Assembly: GCA_965207755.1 (NCBI GenBank)
Contig: OZ242297.1
Location: 3,348,001 to 3,412,000 of the forward strand
From: Aldehydirespirator sp028819505
GTDB lineage: Bacteria > Actinomycetota > Acidimicrobiia > Acidimicrobiales > Aldehydirespiratoraceae
Direction of reading: 5' to 3'
Length of the DNA: 64,000 bases
The translations under genes were made by a program, and so were the position numbers. The stretch's first letter is position 1. Every line of letters begins with the position of its first letter. Shown here one piece after another: positions 41,380-49,769 of this stretch. The notes beneath the pieces are model-generated. The model did not search any database, was not told the origin of the DNA, and worked only from the letters and a program-made list of their open reading frames with translations.

Positions 41380-42231
41380 ATGGAGATCGGCACAGTCGGG
41401 GTGATCGGCGTGGGAACGATGGGCAGCGGGATCGTCGAGGTCGCGGCCCGCAACGGCCTGAAGGTGGTGGCCCGTGAGGCGACGCCGGAGCTGGTGGAGG
41501 CGGGGCGGGCCCGCGTCGAGGCGTCGATGGACCGGGGCGTCGCCCGGGGCAAGCTCGACGAGGCCGCGAGGGAGGCCGCGGCCTCGGCCGTTGCCTGGAC
41601 CACCGACCTGGACGACCTGGCCGGCTGCGAACTGGTGCTGGAGGCCGTGCCCGAGAGACTGCCGCTGAAGCTGGAGATCTTCGGGGTGCTCGACCGGGTG
41701 CTGGACCCGTCGGCGATCATGGCCACCAACACGTCGTCGATCCCGGTCATCGACGTGGCCATGGGCACGTCCCGTCCCCAGCAGGTGCTGGGCATGCACT
41801 TCTTCAACCCGGCCACGGTGATGAGACTCGTCGAGGTGATCAGCACCCAGCTCACCGACCCGGCCGTGACCGGGGCGGCTGCCGCGTTCGCCGCCGGCAC
41901 GCTCGGCAAGCGGGTGGTGCAGGCGCCGGACCGGGCCGGCTTCGTGGTCAACAAGCTGCTGGTGCCCTACATCTGCCAGGCCGTCGAGATGTACGAGTCG
42001 GGGCATGCCTCCGCCGCCGACATCGACGACGCCATGAAGCTGGGCGCGGGCCATCCGATGGGCCCGCTGACGCTGGCCGATCTGATCGGGCTGGATGTGT
42101 GCCTGTTCACAGCCGAGTCGCTGCACGCCGAGTACGCCGAGCGCTTCTATGCGCCGCCGCCGCTGCTTCGCCGCATGGTGGCCGCGGGCCGGCTGGGCCG
42201 CAAGACCGGCCGCGGCTTCTACGAGTACTGA
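41380..42231 (+). CDS. 3-hydroxybutyryl/3-hydroxyacyl-CoA dehydrogenase
   Basis: 283 residues, single-domain-pair HBD type. NAD motif VGVIGVGTMGSGIVEVAARNG, catalytic His in GMHFFNPATVMRLVEVI, Asn in ATNTSSIPV, and the C-terminal dimer domain (GFVVNKLLVPYICQAVEMYE, GAGHPMGPLTLADLIGLDVC). Oxidises 3-hydroxyacyl-CoA in beta-oxidation or butanoate metabolism. It ends 19 bp before a 49-bp hairpin element. Confidence 0.95.
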   Translation: MEIGTVGVIGVGTMGSGIVEVAARNGLKVVAREATPELVEAGRARVEASMDRGVARGKLDEAAREAAASAVAWTTDLDDLAGCELVLEAVPERLPLKLEIFGVLDRVLDPSAIMATNTSSIPVIDVAMGTSRPQQVLGMHFFNPATVMRLVEVISTQLTDPAVTGAAAAFAAGTLGKRVVQAPDRAGFVVNKLLVPYICQAVEMYESGHASAADIDDAMKLGAGHPMGPLTLADLIGLDVCLFTAESLHAEYAERFYAPPPLLRRMVAAGRLGRKTGRGFYEY

Positions 42232-42250
42232 GTCAGCCGGGCAGCGAAGC

Positions 42251-42299
42251 GAACTTCAATGGGTTGACCACCTCTGTGGTGGCTAACTCATTGAAGTTC
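42251..42299. repeat. 49-bp palindromic element (between convergent genes)
   Basis: Identical to 34551-34599. The last codons and stop (CTT CAA TGA) of the reverse-strand metallopeptidase-like gene fall inside it, so the element supplies the protein's C-terminal residues. Confidence 0.88.
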
Positions 42300-42668
42300 T
42301 CTACAACCCCCGGGATTCGCGCGCCAGTGCTCGGCCGCAGCCCGAGCCTCGGCCTCGAAGGAGATCGCCAGATAGGCCTGCCGGTGGCTGCGCAGGCGCC
42401 ACAGGTTGACGAGGTGCTCCCGCAGGTAGCGTCGCAGGAACCTCACCGTGCCCAACTGGGCGTACTGCTCCACATGCACCAGCTCGTGAGCGAGCAACAT
42501 TCGCTGCCCGGACCGGTCGTCGTCGCGGAGCACCAGGATGAGCCGGCCGACGGTCATGCCGCGGGCGCCCGGCGCGAGGAACGGCACCCTCTGCACTCGG
42601 GCCCGGCGGGCGATCTCGGGCGGCACTAGGTCGTAGCGGGCGATCTCCCGGGCGGTGAGCCGTCTCAC
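42288..42668 (-). CDS. Small zinc metallopeptidase-like protein (HELVHVEQ)
   Basis: 126 residues, GTG start overlapping the HAD stop (GTGA). HELVHVEQ gives a gluzincin-like HExxH zinc motif, preceded by MTVGRLILV and followed by GTVRFLRRYLREHL. DUF4157-like small proteases often have this layout. The C-terminus (RELQ) comes from the 49-bp repeat, so the natural end may have been lost. Substrate unknown. Confidence 0.72.
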   Translation of the reverse strand: MRRLTAREIARYDLVPPEIARRARVQRVPFLAPGARGMTVGRLILVLRDDDRSGQRMLLAHELVHVEQYAQLGTVRFLRRYLREHLVNLWRLRSHRQAYLAISFEAEARAAAEHWRANPGGCRELQ

Positions 42669-43438
42669 GCGGGGTGCGCCCCGTAGCGTCCGCCGATCCC
42701 CGCCGGGCCGGCCATGCCGGGGGCGAGCCCGCCGTCGCCGTCCCAACCCCGCAACAGCTGCGGGAGATCCCGCAGGGCTTCCAGGGTGGGCACTTCGACG
42801 TGGTGGCCGTCGTGGTCGTCCTCGTGGCGCCAGGTCACGTGGTAGGGGATATGGACCGCGGTCGCGCCCAGTTCCAGCACCGGCAGCACGTCGGAGCGCA
42901 GCGAGTTGCCGACCATCACGAACCGGGCGGGGTCGATCCCGTGGCGCTCGAGCAGGTCGCTGTAGACGGCCGCGTCCTTGTCGGCCACCACCTCCACCCG
43001 CCAGAAGCGCTCGGCCAGGCCGCTGGCGGCCACCTTGGCCAGCTGGTCGTGGACGTCGCCCTTGGTGATGACCATCAGCCGGTGGTGGCCGAGGGCGTCG
43101 AGCACCTCCTCCACGCCGTCGATCAGCTCGATGGGCCGGTCCAGCAGGCGCTTGCCGTAGCCGATGACGGCGGTGATGCGGTCGGCGTCGATCTCGCCGC
43201 CGGTGATGCGGACCGCGGCCTCGATCATCGACAGGGTGAACGACTTGACGCCGTAGCCGAACCGGGGCAGGTTCGACATCTGGACCTCGTGCAGGCGGTC
43301 GCCCACGACGCCGGCGTCGGCCCAGGGCGACAGCAGCTCCTCGTACTCCCGCTGCACGTCCTGGAAGAGGTCCTCGTTGTGCCACAGCGTGTCGTCGGCG
43401 TCGAAGGCGACGGTCAGAGGATGCTCGTCCGCGGTCAC
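42665..43438 (-). CDS. HAD-superfamily hydrolase
   Basis: 257 residues, GTG start. Motif I FDADDTLWHNEDLF (nucleophile Asp), motif II VITKGD, Lys in the VVADKDAAVY region, motif IV MVGNSLRSDVLPVLELGA. Fits phosphatases of the small-molecule/nucleotide type with an alpha cap (residues ~20-110). The C-terminus is Gly/Pro-rich. Coupled to the small metallopeptidase-like gene. Confidence 0.9.
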   Translation of the reverse strand: MTADEHPLTVAFDADDTLWHNEDLFQDVQREYEELLSPWADAGVVGDRLHEVQMSNLPRFGYGVKSFTLSMIEAAVRITGGEIDADRITAVIGYGKRLLDRPIELIDGVEEVLDALGHHRLMVITKGDVHDQLAKVAASGLAERFWRVEVVADKDAAVYSDLLERHGIDPARFVMVGNSLRSDVLPVLELGATAVHIPYHVTWRHEDDHDGHHVEVPTLEALRDLPQLLRGWDGDGGLAPGMAGPAGIGGRYGAHPA

Positions 43439-43510
43439 GGCGCCGATCCTACGACCGCGGCATGACCGCGGAAAGGTAGTGATCGGTGCTGGGATCGGCA
43501 TGCTGTAGCC

Positions 43511-45037
43511 ATGCGGGAGCGGTCGAGGACGGTGCTTCTGGTGGCGCTGCCGTTGGCGACCCTCGCACTGGCGGCGGTGATCGTGGTGCGGTGGACGTCC
43601 GAGGCGAACCGGGTCGAGCCCGACGACGCCGACCCCGCGGCCGGCGCCACGCCGACCACGACCGCGTCGACGACCACCACGACCACTACCACCACGACTG
43701 CAACGACCACCACGACCACGACCACCACGACAACCACGACGATCCCGCCCTTCGAAGGCTGGGTGGATCCGGGGACTTCGGGCCGGCCTTGGGGCGACAC
43801 CGTGGAGGGCCTGCTCACGTTCCGGGGCAACCCGACCCGCACCTACTACGGCAGGGGTCCTGTGCCGCGGGCGCCGGAGGTGGCTTGGCGGTTCCCCGAG
43901 GGGGATCCCATGTGCTCGCTGTCGTCGATCGGCGGCGAGCCCCGCCAGTGGTGCGGCACCGGATGGACGGGCCAGCCCGCCGTCTTCGAGCGGGACGGCC
44001 GCACCTGGGTGGTGGTCGGGGCGTTCAGCCGCAGCGTACACTTCCTCGACGCCGGCACCGGAGAGCGTCTGCTGCCGGACTTCCCGACCGGCGACATCAT
44101 CAAGGGGTCGGTGACGATCGACCCCGACGGCTACCCGCTGGTGTACGTCGGCAGCCGCGACAACCGCTACCGGGTGGTGGCCTTCGACGCGGGGGCGCCC
44201 CGGGAGCTGTGGTCGCTGGGCGCCTACGACCTGGGTCCGATCATGTGGAACGACGACTGGGACAGCTCGGGCATGGTGATCGACGACCACCTGTTCATCG
44301 GCGGCGAGAACTCACGGTTCCACATCGTGAAGCTGAACCGGGGCTACGACGCCGACGGGCTGGTCACCGCCGACCCGCAGGTGGTGTTCCATGCGCCCGG
44401 TTGGGACGACGAGCTGCTAACCGCGGTGGACCGGGAGCTGTCGATCGAGAACTCGGTGGCCGTCAGCGGCGACACCGTGTACTTCGCCAACTCGGGCGGG
44501 CTGGTCCAGGGCTGGGACATCGGCGGACTGCGGGACGACCCGGCCGCCGTGCCCGAGCGGGTGTTCCGCTTCTGGACGGGCGACGACACCGACGCCACCC
44601 TGGTGATCGACGCCGAGGGGATGATCTACGCCGGGGTCGAGTACCAGCGGGGCACGGACCGGTCCCACGAGGTGGGCCAGATCATCAAGCTCGACCCGGG
44701 CCGGCCCGACGATCCGCTGGTGTGGAGCGTGCACGTGCGGGGCGCGCTGAACGCCTCGGGGGTGTGGGCCACTCCGGGGCTGCACCGCGACCTGCTGATC
44801 GTGCCCACCCACACCGGCCACGTGTACGGCGTGGACACCGCCACCGGGGAGGTGCGCTGGACCAAGAAGCTGCCCGGCCCGACCTGGCCCAGCCCCGCCA
44901 TCGTGGACGACGTGTGGATCCAGGGCGACTGCGGCGGCGGGCTCTACGCCTTCGACGTGAGCGACACGACGGTGGAGCCGCCCGAGCTGTGGAGCATCTC
45001 GCTGGGCGCCTGCATCGAGTCCACCCCGGCGGTGTGA
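43511..45037 (+). CDS. Membrane-anchored PQQ-like beta-propeller, cut by a late TGA
   Basis: 508 residues. One N-terminal helix (LLVALPLATLALAAVIVV), a ~45-residue Thr-rich stalk, then a propeller of PQQ-type blades (VVVGAFSRSVHFLDAGTGER, VYGVDTATGEVRWTKKLPGP, GGGLYAFDVSDTTVEPP). The stop TGA at 45035 falls within the last blade: the same frame continues DGLIVVGTKGGYIYGIR and ends at TAG 45089-45091. TGG to TGA (Trp) is the simplest change, so this is a recent nonsense mutation, a sequencing error or tolerated truncation. Surface role unknown. Confidence 0.8.
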   Translation: MRERSRTVLLVALPLATLALAAVIVVRWTSEANRVEPDDADPAAGATPTTTASTTTTTTTTTTATTTTTTTTTTTTTIPPFEGWVDPGTSGRPWGDTVEGLLTFRGNPTRTYYGRGPVPRAPEVAWRFPEGDPMCSLSSIGGEPRQWCGTGWTGQPAVFERDGRTWVVVGAFSRSVHFLDAGTGERLLPDFPTGDIIKGSVTIDPDGYPLVYVGSRDNRYRVVAFDAGAPRELWSLGAYDLGPIMWNDDWDSSGMVIDDHLFIGGENSRFHIVKLNRGYDADGLVTADPQVVFHAPGWDDELLTAVDRELSIENSVAVSGDTVYFANSGGLVQGWDIGGLRDDPAAVPERVFRFWTGDDTDATLVIDAEGMIYAGVEYQRGTDRSHEVGQIIKLDPGRPDDPLVWSVHVRGALNASGVWATPGLHRDLLIVPTHTGHVYGVDTATGEVRWTKKLPGPTWPSPAIVDDVWIQGDCGGGLYAFDVSDTTVEPPELWSISLGACIESTPAV

Positions 45038-45121
45038 GACGGCCTGATCGTGGTCGGCACCAAGGGCGGCTACATCTACGGCATCCGCTAGCCGAGGCGC
45101 TCCCCTGCTGTGCCAATATCT

Positions 45122-45197
45122 AACAGACGTAACGGCATCTAACAACCCAAACAGACTATAACAACTCAAACAGAATATAACGGCCATAACAGGACTA
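45122..45197 (+). promoter_or_regulatory. 19-bp direct repeats upstream of the AAA ATPase
   Basis: AACAACCCAAACAGACTAT (45141-45159) and AACAACTCAAACAGAATAT (45160-45178) differ at two positions; weaker copies flank them (45122 and 45179). The block is AT-rich in a GC-rich setting and lies 53-130 bp upstream of the start, where an operator array would sit. Confidence 0.6.
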
Positions 45198-45249
45198 GAA
45201 TAGGTGGCGTTGGCCCTGCCGCAGCTACGACGAACGGTTACGAGATCTG

Positions 45250-46449
45250 ATGCAACCTACGAATCCCTTCGCCCCGACATTCGGAACCGCTCCGCCACTG
45301 TTGGCGGGCCGGGACGACATCCTGACGGGCATCGCCGACGCGTGGGCTACGGGACCGACCCATCCCGCATACACGGCTCTGCTTCTCGGTCGGCGGGGGT
45401 CAGGAAAGACAGTCGTCCTCGAGGCCTTGAGAGAACTTGGGCATGGTCATGGTTGGCTGTCGATCTCAGAGGCAGCGGCAACCACCGGACTGCTCGACCG
45501 GCTGGCCCACAAGGCAGCGGAGCATCTGAACCGGTGCGCCGGGGACTTGCATGCGGACATCGGCAAGGACCTCGCCGCGGCGGGCATCGCCTTGGGACCC
45601 CGCTACGACCCCGACGCCGATCTGTCCCGTCGGCTCCCCAACGTGCTGAGAGCCCTCACTGTCCATCTCCAGTCCGGTGGGACCGGCCTCGTGATCACGA
45701 TTGACGAGCTGCACGCCGGCGACACCGACGAGCTCAGGATGCTCGGCATCGTGGTTCAGGACGTCACTCGCATCGCCCGGCTACCGATGGCCTTCGTCGG
45801 CGCGGGTCTTCCGATACTGGAGGACACGCTCCTGGCAGACACGAGTGTCACCTTCCTCCAGAGATGCGCCCGCTACGAGGTCGGATCCCTCGATCTTCCC
45901 GCAGCCTGGACTGCCTTGGCCGAACCAGTACGGCAGCGCGGCGGGCAGATGGCGCCGGAGGCGGTCGAGCACGCCGTGGCTGCGTCGCAGGGATACCCGT
46001 TCATGATCCAGCTTGTCGGCTTTCACGCCTGGCAGGCGGCCTCGGATCCCACAGCTGCGGTGACTCTGCGAGATGTGGAGGTCGGAGCTGAGACGGCCCG
46101 TCACCAGTTGGGGCAGCTCGTGATCGCGCCGATGTGGAGGGACCTCTCAGACGGCTCGCGGCGGTTTCTTGCCGCGATGGCACTCGATGACAGGGAGTCA
46201 CGCACAGCGGACATAGCCGCCCGCCTAGGGGTCAGCAGAGAGCACGTGGGCGTCTACCGCCATCGGCTGATGAAGTCAGGCATGGTTGCTCCCGCCGGCC
46301 GTGGACGGCTCGACTTCGCGCTGGACGCTGCCCGGTCGTGGATCAGAGGATTGGACGAGTATCCGCTGCTCTGCAAGTCATTGAAGCTCACCGACCGACC
46401 ACCGGTCGGATTCGCTAAACGCGACGCCAACAGCCCGTCCGAGAGCTAG
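45250..46449 (+). CDS. AAA/STAND-like ATP-binding protein with winged helix
   Basis: 399 residues. P loop LLGRRGSGKTVVLEAL, Walker B LVITIDELHAGDTDEL, sensor-like VGAGLP, then LVGFHAWQAA and a C-terminal winged-helix domain (ADIAARLGVSREHVGVYRHRLMKSGMV, read in two parts: ADIAARLGVSREHVGVYR and the turn after it). Similar to the Cdc6/ORC-like or archaeal-type ATPases that occur singly in actinobacteria, often beside mobile or defence genes. It is tail to tail with a UvrD-like helicase (4-bp overlap). Function unproven. Confidence 0.85.
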   Translation: MQPTNPFAPTFGTAPPLLAGRDDILTGIADAWATGPTHPAYTALLLGRRGSGKTVVLEALRELGHGHGWLSISEAAATTGLLDRLAHKAAEHLNRCAGDLHADIGKDLAAAGIALGPRYDPDADLSRRLPNVLRALTVHLQSGGTGLVITIDELHAGDTDELRMLGIVVQDVTRIARLPMAFVGAGLPILEDTLLADTSVTFLQRCARYEVGSLDLPAAWTALAEPVRQRGGQMAPEAVEHAVAASQGYPFMIQLVGFHAWQAASDPTAAVTLRDVEVGAETARHQLGQLVIAPMWRDLSDGSRRFLAAMALDDRESRTADIAARLGVSREHVGVYRHRLMKSGMVAPAGRGRLDFALDAARSWIRGLDEYPLLCKSLKLTDRPPVGFAKRDANSPSES

Positions 46450-48275
46450 CCATCTCGCTGGAGGCGCTCGGCCTCCCGCAGCGCCGCCCCGATCTCGCCA
46501 CTACCGGACATCGTGATCTCCAAGGTGTCCATGGCTCGGGTCATGGCCGCATAGAGCTGGCTCTTGACGGCGCTGAACTGGTCTCCCTCATCGACATCGC
46601 GGACCTTGATGTGGTTGACGCCGCCGATGATCACGCGGCTGAACTCGAGCCCCTTGATGCCGGTCAACGTCGATACCCGTACCTCGTCGCGGACGTGGAC
46701 GGCCTCGTCTCGATGGTCCCGTCGACTTTCGCGATCCCACCGTTGTTGGATGTGGAAGTACGGCAGTTGCAGTCGTGTGAATGCGTGCCGGAGCATCTTC
46801 TCCAGCTTCGGGGCGCCGTAGAGCACCGCTATGTCGTGCTCGGCTGCGCCGGCGGCGAGCATTGCCCCCACCCGCGAGGCGATGGCCTCGGCCTCCTCCC
46901 TCAGGTCACGGTGCGTGGTGAGGCGCGGGCTCGTCCCGGATCGCTTGGCCGACTCCGGGGGGATGAGGGCGGCCGGGTCGTCCAGATCTACCGGGGCGGA
47001 GCCCCAGTCCTGCGACCCCGCCAGGAAGTTCATGGAGAATTCGAGGATCTCCCTGGTGTTGCGGTAGTTCATGCGGAACACCGAACTGCGGCCCCGTGCC
47101 GTTCTGGGCCGCCCCTGTGCGTCCACCCCGGGCGGGTTCCATCTGGCGCCGCCCCGGCGGTAGACGTTCTGCGCGATGTCGTAGGCCATCACGAAGTGGT
47201 CTCGGTCGGGCCGAGCCGGGTCCGGCTTCAAGCGATCCGACTTCAACATCGAGTACGCCAGGTTCAGTCGGGGATGGTCGAAGTCCTGGGCCTCGTCCAC
47301 AAGCACCACGTCGTAGCGCTCGGAGTCGCGCAAGCGCTTGGCCTGCTTCTCAGCCTTGAGCACGAGAGCCTCGAAGTCAGGAGGCCCTCCGTGGCCGTCC
47401 CGTCCAGCCAAGCGGTAGGCGAGCCGGTCGACGTTTGTGACTTCCAGCCGATCGCCGGGCGTCACCATCGTGCTGAGGGCATTGGCCAGAACACGGTTGT
47501 AGCAGAGCACCAGGATCCGTCGACTCGGCCAATGCTTGTGGAGGTACCGCGCTCTATGGGCGAGCACCAGAGTCTTCCCGCTACCGGCCACCCCTCTCAG
47601 CACCCGGTACCCGTCGCCAAGGTGCTCCGCCACCCGCTCCTGCTCCCGATCCATCACGCGAATCACGTCTTCTGGCGGAATCTCGGGATCTTGGAACAGC
47701 GGCAGACTCTCCGATCCGGACTGCGACAAGACAATCTCCGGGTTGACCACGGCCCGAGCGCGCTTCTCCTCACGCTCGTTGAGCGGACGCGTCTGTTCGT
47801 CCCCGAGAATCCGCCGAAGCGCTCCTTCCAGGCTCCCCTCAGCGAAGTCGCTTCTCCGGAGGATCGGCAGGTTCCGGTCCGCCTGACCGAGCCGCTCCAA
47901 CGGGATCTCGTCTAGGTCGGGAGCGGCCAACACGCACTTCACGGGCATCCGGCGAATGGCAGCGTTGCCCGCGCTGTGCCTGAGACCGTCCGCCACCGCG
48001 GCGACATCCGCGGCGATGTTGATCATGTCGAACGAGTCGAAGACTCGTCCCCGGCGACGACGGGCCTGTCCTCTGGATGACAGCGACGGAGCGTCGATCA
48101 CCGCGATGCCCGAGCCAGGATCGAGCACGACCAGGTAGGGCAGACCGCTCTCAGTCTCCCGCAGCCACACCGTCACCTGCTCGGGAGCGAAGTCGCGAAG
48201 CGCTCGGGCCACCTGCCTCAGACGGTCAGGGACACCCGATCGACTCGGAATGTTCTCCGGCAACAGGAATGCCAT
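46446..48275 (-). CDS. UvrD/Rep-family helicase with NERD-like N-terminus
   Basis: 609 residues. Superfamily 1 motifs: Walker A RGVAGSGKTLVLAHRA, motif Ia LVLCYNRVLA, Walker B VVLVDEAQDFDHPR, motif III VFRMNYRNTREI, motif V STLTGIKGLEFSRVII and motif VI LYAAMTRAM. Residues ~20-100 (FAPEQVTVWL, LPYLVVLDPGSGIAVIDAP) resemble the nuclease-related NERD domain. Likely unwinds or processes DNA in repair or defence. Upstream on the same strand are a RecQ C-terminal fragment and an exonuclease. Confidence 0.9.
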   Translation of the reverse strand: MAFLLPENIPSRSGVPDRLRQVARALRDFAPEQVTVWLRETESGLPYLVVLDPGSGIAVIDAPSLSSRGQARRRRGRVFDSFDMINIAADVAAVADGLRHSAGNAAIRRMPVKCVLAAPDLDEIPLERLGQADRNLPILRRSDFAEGSLEGALRRILGDEQTRPLNEREEKRARAVVNPEIVLSQSGSESLPLFQDPEIPPEDVIRVMDREQERVAEHLGDGYRVLRGVAGSGKTLVLAHRARYLHKHWPSRRILVLCYNRVLANALSTMVTPGDRLEVTNVDRLAYRLAGRDGHGGPPDFEALVLKAEKQAKRLRDSERYDVVLVDEAQDFDHPRLNLAYSMLKSDRLKPDPARPDRDHFVMAYDIAQNVYRRGGARWNPPGVDAQGRPRTARGRSSVFRMNYRNTREILEFSMNFLAGSQDWGSAPVDLDDPAALIPPESAKRSGTSPRLTTHRDLREEAEAIASRVGAMLAAGAAEHDIAVLYGAPKLEKMLRHAFTRLQLPYFHIQQRWDRESRRDHRDEAVHVRDEVRVSTLTGIKGLEFSRVIIGGVNHIKVRDVDEGDQFSAVKSQLYAAMTRAMDTLEITMSGSGEIGAALREAERLQRDG

Positions 48276-48356
48276 GACTCCGAGAAGTTAGGGCATCGAC
48301 CTCATCGGGGGCCAGCGGAGTGACGCCCACGGATCTGGCTGCGTCCTGCCCGGCCA

Positions 48357-49034
48357 TTATCGGGGGTAGCGCCCACGGACCGTTCGGCGACCCTCGGCGG
48401 TCAGGCGCAGACTCTGATAGTCGCCGCCCTCGGGGGTGTACTCCTCCACCCAGCCTTCTTCGATCAGCTCTTCGATCAACTCCTGCACCTCCGGCTTGTC
48501 GAGCAGCGAGAGTCGGCCGTAGCAGCTGTGCGCTCGAAGCACTTGATGGAGCGCGTGCTTGCCTCCCGCATCGGCGCGCAGCGTCCTCACCAGGTTGCGC
48601 CTGGACCACCGGCCGCCCTCGACCCCGTCGAGGAGGACCAGCGCGATCGCCTCGGCCTCCTCGCGCAGCGCGTCGGCGGCGTCCTCGGGGGCGATCGGCG
48701 AATCGTGCCACGGGCGGTGCAGCTCCGGCGCGCATGCGTCGCAGGCGCCGCAGCGGGCAGGCGGGTTGGGCTCCGCCAAGTATCGCAGCATCTCGCGTCG
48801 CCGGCAGTCCGGCTGGCTCCGAGCCAGCGCACGGGCCTCCTCAGCTCGCCGGCGAACCGCTGCTCGGCGCTTCTCGATTAGCTTCTCCAAGCCGTCCCAG
48901 TCGGGCTCGATGGCCGCAACCCTCTCGAATGTCCACCCGAAGCGCCACGCCGAGAAGCTGCAAATCCCGAGCTTGAGCAGATCGATGACCGTGTGCTCGA
49001 TCTCATCGGGTCGGGGGAACCTCGTGGACGACAT
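48357..49034 (-). CDS. RecQ C-terminal (zinc/winged-helix) domain without helicase core
   Basis: 225 residues from the ATG at 49034, overlapping the exonuclease end by 32 bp. CRRREMLRYLAE...CGACDAC is the four-Cys zinc module of RecQ (RQC). A winged-helix-like tail (LLDKPEVQELIEELIEEGWV) follows. The ATPase motifs that should precede it are missing from the whole region. It is either the DNA-binding partner of a separate helicase or the leftover of a deleted RecQ/exonuclease fusion. Confidence 0.75.
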   Translation of the reverse strand: MSSTRFPRPDEIEHTVIDLLKLGICSFSAWRFGWTFERVAAIEPDWDGLEKLIEKRRAAVRRRAEEARALARSQPDCRRREMLRYLAEPNPPARCGACDACAPELHRPWHDSPIAPEDAADALREEAEAIALVLLDGVEGGRWSRRNLVRTLRADAGGKHALHQVLRAHSCYGRLSLLDKPEVQELIEELIEEGWVEEYTPEGGDYQSLRLTAEGRRTVRGRYPR

Positions 49035-49701
49035 CGTCGAGTGCGACTTGGTGGCGCTCAGGCTCAATGAAGCCGGCCCACGGATGATCCGCCCGGCCCA
49101 GAACCCATCGCTGGAGGCAACGCGCCGGGGTTCTCTCATTGAGTTGGTCAAGCAGCGCCCGCATGACTTGTTGGGTCATGCGGGCGTCGTTGAGGGCGTC
49201 GTGCTTGTCGCGGCTGCCGATTCCGAACTGCGACGCGAGCTGGTCGAGGCTTCGGCCGGGCGGAGGCCTCTGGCCGTCAACACCACGCACCATGTGCGCG
49301 CCAGCCCGGGGATAGACCACGTGGGCCAACTCCAGCGTGTCGAGCCGCAATCCGGTCGGCACAGCAAGGCCCGTCGCAGTGGCGGCAGCATCCAGAACGA
49401 CGAAGTCGTAGCCAAAGCCGTTGTGAGCAACCATCGGACGGCCATCGACCCACTTGAAGAACTTGCTGAGCGCGTGTTCCAGACTCGGGGCGCGTCCGAG
49501 CTGTCCGAACTCGATTCCGGTCAGCTCGGTGATCTTCTCTGGGAGCCTGCGCTGCGGTCTGACCAACGTGTTGAAGTCGTCGGTCACGTCTTCGCCGGAT
49601 GCCAGCACCGCTCCGATCTGGATGATCTCGTGATCGTAGGGATGCGGTCGGTCGGCATTGGTCTCCAGGTCGAAGACCACATACTCCGGTAGGCGAGCCA
49701 C
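49003..49701 (-). CDS. DEDDh 3'-5' exonuclease (DnaQ-like)
   Basis: 232 residues. Exo I FDLETNADRP (Asp, Glu), Exo II HNGFGYDFVVLD (Asp), Exo III KHDALNDARMT (His, Asp), so all DEDDh residues are present. Its stop lies inside the start of the RQC gene. Exonuclease followed by RQC recalls the order of WRN-like RecQ proteins, here without the helicase. Confidence 0.9.
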   Translation of the reverse strand: MARLPEYVVFDLETNADRPHPYDHEIIQIGAVLASGEDVTDDFNTLVRPQRRLPEKITELTGIEFGQLGRAPSLEHALSKFFKWVDGRPMVAHNGFGYDFVVLDAAATATGLAVPTGLRLDTLELAHVVYPRAGAHMVRGVDGQRPPPGRSLDQLASQFGIGSRDKHDALNDARMTQQVMRALLDQLNERTPARCLQRWVLGRADHPWAGFIEPERHQVALDDVVHEVPPTR

Positions 49702-49769
49702 GAGCCGATGAAAGTAGCCGCTCCGAAGCGCAGTAACCGCGCCGAGAGTTGTGGGCTCGGGCGTGTGGC

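Noticed and set aside
43511..45091. Selenocysteine at the propeller TGA
   Set aside because: The position is a plain closing strand, no SECIS-like hairpin or selenoprotein family fits; TGG to TGA mutation is simpler.
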